Part shown: one piece after another, positions 32,200-34,948 of the stretch
Layout of the letters: every line of letters begins with the position of its first letter
Numbering within the stretch: position 1 is the first letter of the stretch
Assembly (NCBI GenBank): GCA_047620505.1
Contig: JBLHKS010000059.1
Location: 1 to 34,948 of the forward strand
DNA: 34,948 bases
Source: JBLHKS01 sp047620505
GTDB lineage: Bacteria; Verrucomicrobiota; Verrucomicrobiia; Verrucomicrobiales; DEV007
Direction of reading: 5' to 3'
Notes under the pieces: model-generated
The model's input: only the letters and a program-made list of their open reading frames with translations
The model's database searches: none
Told to the model about the DNA's origin: nothing
Position numbers and translations under genes: made by a program

Positions 32200-33230
32200 A
32201 TTCGCTTCTCGCCAAAGCTAAGCCGCTTGCTCGCGATCTTTTCTCGCTAAGCAAGCTTCGTCCTCAGCGAACAAGCGGTTGGGAATTCTTTTTCCTTCGG
32301 CTATTTCTAGCCATCGCGTTAGCTGAAGAGCTATCCCTAACGACCGACGAATTCCCATTCGTCTCTGTCGATAACAAAGGCCGTGACGAAACGACTCAAA
32401 CGCATGAGACGGGACTCGCTCATCTCTTCGATCTGACTTGGCTGAGCAACCCGGCCTATTTCGTGCCGGTTCAATGGATTCTGCTGATCGGCTTGGGGAT
32501 CTACGTCAGCGGATTTCTGCTCCCGCTGGTGCTGCCCGTATTAACAACGCTACACATCTTGATTTTCACCTTGGACAACTCCGAGGGAAACACAAACCAC
32601 ACCCATCAGATGGGCAGTCTCATCTTGCTTGGGCAGACGGTCATCCTGCTTTGGCCATGGGCGCGCAAGCTGACGCTTCTTTGGCCGTGGGCACGAACGA
32701 AGCTCAAACTCGATCCAAATTCCGCGCCGACCAAGTCGATCGTCCGCGATTACGCCGTGTTTTATTCGTTGGTCGCCCTCACCGGAGCCTACGTTATCGC
32801 CGGAATTTCAAAAGTGATCGACTCGACCGGACTTTGGATCTGGAACAGCCCCTATATCGGGATGGGGATGAACAAAACGAATCACCAGAACTTCTACAAC
32901 CACCTCAATCCAGCCCACATGGACACGAATTTCGTGCAGGTTTCCGAGTTCATGTTTGGTCATCCGTGGATCACGCGGGCCGTGCTCGGAGGCGGATTAT
33001 TCCTGGAATTATTCGCGTTTCTCGCGCTCAGAAATCGACTTTGGGCGTTAGGACTTGGGCTTGGGATCTGGTCGATGCACGAGATGATCAACTTGTTCAT
33101 GGGCCTGAATTTCGAGCAGAATAAATTCTTCGTTCTGATTTTCATGATCAACGCACCGTTCTGGATCGGCGCTGGCATGATGTGGCTGAAGGGGCTGAAG
33201 GGCAAGACAATCGGGCCACCTCGGGTGTGA
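32196..33230 (+). CDS. HTTM/gamma-carboxylase-like multi-pass membrane protein
   Basis: 344 aa with about seven to eight hydrophobic helices. The layout and the blocks NHTHQMGSLILLGQ, YAVFYSLVALTGAYVIAGISKVIDSTGLWIW and GHPWITRAVLGGGLFLELFAFLALR resemble the HTTM family, the bacterial relatives of vitamin K-dependent gamma-carboxylase. Whether the carboxylase active-site residues are kept cannot be judged by eye. Codons for LLWPWAR are present twice in tandem (32646-32705), an internal duplication. It is coupled to the 31684 gene by a 4-bp overlap. A role in modifying an exported protein is possible but unproven. Confidence 0.6.
   Translation: MNSLLAKAKPLARDLFSLSKLRPQRTSGWEFFFLRLFLAIALAEELSLTTDEFPFVSVDNKGRDETTQTHETGLAHLFDLTWLSNPAYFVPVQWILLIGLGIYVSGFLLPLVLPVLTTLHILIFTLDNSEGNTNHTHQMGSLILLGQTVILLWPWARKLTLLWPWARTKLKLDPNSAPTKSIVRDYAVFYSLVALTGAYVIAGISKVIDSTGLWIWNSPYIGMGMNKTNHQNFYNHLNPAHMDTNFVQVSEFMFGHPWITRAVLGGGLFLELFAFLALRNRLWALGLGLGIWSMHEMINLFMGLNFEQNKFFVLIFMINAPFWIGAGMMWLKGLKGKTIGPPRV
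32646..32705 (+). repeat. 30-bp in-frame tandem duplication inside the HTTM-like gene
   Basis: Two adjacent 30-bp units (32646-32675 and 32676-32705) both encode LLWPWAR plus three further residues. The DNA copies differ at several third positions, so the duplication is not recent. It lengthens the loop after a membrane helix. Confidence 0.6.
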
Positions 33231-33282
33231 AAAATGGTTCGGTTCGAAGCCAAAATCGAACACCGTGACTAAGGAATGTGAT

Positions 33283-33330
33283 ACCGGCATCCTGCCGGTC
33301 TAGCACTTGCAGGAAGCCAGTTCATGCTTA
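33283..33330. repeat. REP-like hairpin element between HTTM gene and sulfatase remnant
   Basis: A perfect hairpin, ACCGGCA (33283-33289), loop TCC, TGCCGGT (33293-33299), is followed after 9 bp by a second, imperfect hairpin around TTGCAGGAAGCC (33307-33318). The two share the AGGA/TCCT loop sequence in opposite orientation. I recall GGCAGGATGCCGG-type hairpins as dispersed repeats in related genomes. It could also end the upstream transcript, but no U run follows. The remaining 33231-33492 sequence holds nothing else I can identify. Confidence 0.5.
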
Positions 33331-33492
33331 GCAATGAAGGAATCATCCGATGACATGCTCAAACTTGGACAGTGCGGGAAGTCCGCCCTGGTTGTCCAGA
33401 TCCGCCAGGCGATCACTGCCCGCCTCAAGTGTCCCCAAGCAGGACTTTCGATTTCGGCCTCACTCAAAACTTAGCGCATTCGACTACGCATT

Positions 33493-34860
33493 TTACCTCT
33501 CCTGCGGATCAACCAGATTGATGGCACGCTGGTCACTTCCTTTTATATTCACATCGCCCAGCTCCGCCCGGATCGTTTCAGCTTGCTCGAACAGACGTGC
33601 CACAATCTCGGGATTCTGCTCGGCAACGTTTTCTTTTTCGCCGATGTCTTCTTTCAGATTAAAAAGGGCGTTTTGATCGAGGGTGACGAATATCTTTCCA
33701 CGACTGGGCTTCTTGTTCCAGAACGGCTGATCTTGCGCTGTCCTTGGCAGGTGGAGTTTCCAGTCGCCTTCGCGGACGGCCTGCAGGTTGGCGCCGTTGT
33801 AGTAGTAGAGAAATTGGTGAGGCGATGTGGTTTCCTTTCCCAGAAGAATCGGGAAAATTGCGGCTCCGTCGATTTTGCGATCGCCGGGCTGATCCACACC
33901 TGCGAGTTCGCAAAACAGCGGCAGTAGATCCATGCTCGTCAGCGTCACGCCGGAGACTTGTCCCTCTGGAATTTGCCCCGGCCAGCGAAAAATGCCGGGC
34001 ACACGATGTCCTCCTTCCATCGTGCCGAATTTGCCACCGCTCAATTCTCCTGCTGAACCCGCTCCGCCAGGGCCATTGTCGGAGGTGAATACCACTAGCG
34101 TGTTGTTATCGATGCCGGCATCGGCCAAGGCTTTCATAATACGACCCGTGCTGTGATCCAGTTCCTGAATCACGTCGCCGTACTTGCCTTTTCCGGATGA
34201 ACCCACGAACTCTTTCCTCGGCAAATGCGGCGTATGTGGGATGTGGTGAGAGAAAAAGAGAAGAAACGGTTCCTCTTTTCGCTCTTCGATAAACTTCACG
34301 GCTTCATCCGTGTATCGCTTCGTCAACGCCTGGAAAGGTACGTTCTTTGCTTCCACTTCTCTCCCGCGATAAAGCGTGCTGTGATCTTTCCCGCGCGTCG
34401 TCTCGTAGTTGCTGGCAATTCCGAGGTGCTCATCGAAGCCCGCGTCGAGAGGATGGGAACCCTCAATCTCCATTCCAAGGTGCCATTTTCCGACCATCAA
34501 CGAGCGATAGCCCGCCGTCTTGAGCAGTTCGGGAATGGTGATCTCTTCGGGAGCAAAACCGTAGTCCTTGTATTTGGGATGATTTTCGTTTCGGGCAACC
34601 GGCAAACCACATCGCATCGGATAGCGGCCCGTCAGAAGCGAGGCCCGCGATGGACTACACACGTTCGCCGGAATGAAGAAATCCGTACTGCGGAAACCTT
34701 CTTCCGCGAGTTGGTCGAGGTTCGGAGTTTTGACTGCCTTCGTGTTGTAGCAACTGATGTCGCCATAGCCGAGATCGTCAGCGAAAATGATGACGAAGTT
34801 CGGCTTTTTTATTTCACTACCGATTGTGGCCGCTGGGTCAGCTTTCTTTTTTTCGGCTCT
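33493..34860 (-). pseudogene. Type I sulfatase lacking a valid 5' end
   Basis: About 456 codons of a sulfatase (PF00884): NFVIIFADDLGYGDISCY, CSPSR formylglycine site, MVGKWHLG, IPHTPHLP, FTSDNGPGG. The reading frame is open from 34860 but is preceded by TGA (34861-34863). No ATG, GTG, TTG or CTG occurs in frame until a GTG at 34662, which lies after the metal-binding Asp pair and directly before CSPSR. The other two frames are also closed within ~30 bp upstream. An A7 run (about 34847-34853) that would keep an upstream EEPKKKKADPA frame if it were A8 points to a one-base deletion. The signal peptide is lost. The C-terminal end is intact. Confidence 0.6.
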
Positions 34861-34948
34861 TCAGGGATTTTCGTGGCAACTATCTAACGGAAAGAGATCT
34901 AACTTTGCGCAGAAAAACATGATTCGAATGCGGTAGTTGGCAAAGGAC

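Noticed and set aside
1222..32350. GAATTC looks frequent (about 30 copies by eye, several-fold over expectation)
   Set aside because: The excess is modest for a 6-mer and is largely explained by favoured codons GAA-TTC and the general CGAATTC habit; it is not comparable with AGCAGCTGCT.
1338..33050. Recurring CGTTAG/CTAACG and TTAGGC words
   Set aside because: Counts (about 16 and 9 on both strands) are near random expectation for 6-mers.
6258..33886. GCGATCGC (the classical HIP1 word) occurs a few times
   Set aside because: About four or five copies against roughly one expected; consistent with the common GCGATC/CGATCG codon patterns, so not a HIP1 system.
1..34948. tRNA, rRNA, CRISPR arrays, transposase genes, prophage genes
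   Set aside because: Looked for and not found; repeats present are short palindromes without spacer-repeat periodicity, and no mobile-element protein is encoded.

Overview
The window (about 35 kb, roughly 57% G+C by eye) looks like chromosome of a free-living Gram-negative bacterium of the PVC group, most likely Verrucomicrobiota. Signs are a DUF1501 exported protein plus a remnant of its usual PSD1/DUF1549 partner, two type I sulfatases, a ThuA-domain exported protein, a long Bacteroidetes-style PurF, many exported or lipid-anchored hypothetical proteins, and an almost complete lack of Shine-Dalgarno sequences. No rRNA, tRNA, CRISPR array, transposase or phage gene was seen.

Layout. 1-2.6 kb: end of an ABC-2 type permease, then a three-gene run of small membrane-anchored proteins ending in a laminin-B-like domain protein. 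2.6-7.1 kb: exported transglutaminase-like protein (-), then an overlapping phospholipid operon (CDP-alcohol phosphatidyltransferase, CdsA, PlsC), facing a lone ECF sigma factor (-). 7.2-11.3 kb: NAGPA-type glycosidase, DUF1501 protein, small membrane proteins, AEC-family transporter. 11.3-11.9 kb: gene remnant and structured repeats. 11.9-15.6 kb (-): GNAT-like malonyl decarboxylase, MatB-like acyl-CoA synthetase and sodium/solute symporter, read here as an alternative malonate-utilisation operon. 15.6-20.4 kb (+): sulfatase, then purF-purD. 20.4-25.5 kb (-): exported helical protein, anchored protein, ABCG-like transporter, lipoprotein with a GspG-like C-terminus. 25.5-28.1 kb (+): MoeB-rhodanese fusion, small basic protein, ThuA protein. 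28.1-31.6 kb (-): sugar nucleotidyltransferase, HTH-receiver fusion, dihydroorotase-like protein lacking the catalytic Asp, and pyrF. 31.7-33.2 kb (+): two-gene membrane unit with an HTTM-like protein. 33.3-34.9 kb: REP-like hairpins and a sulfatase whose 5' end is missing.

The strongest unexplained signal is global. The 10-bp palindrome AGCAGCTGCT occurs exactly at least 19 times between 583 and 32013, about once per gene, where about 0.04 copies are expected by chance. In genes it is read as Gln-Gln-Leu-Leu or Ala-Ala-Ala. It behaves like the cyanobacterial HIP1 element, but with a different word. Other points of interest are the malonate operon with a CurA-type GNAT in place of MatA, the Asp-to-Gly change in the dihydroorotase, the Asp-to-Glu receiver with a putative operator at its start, and a double-hairpin repeat with compensatory base changes.
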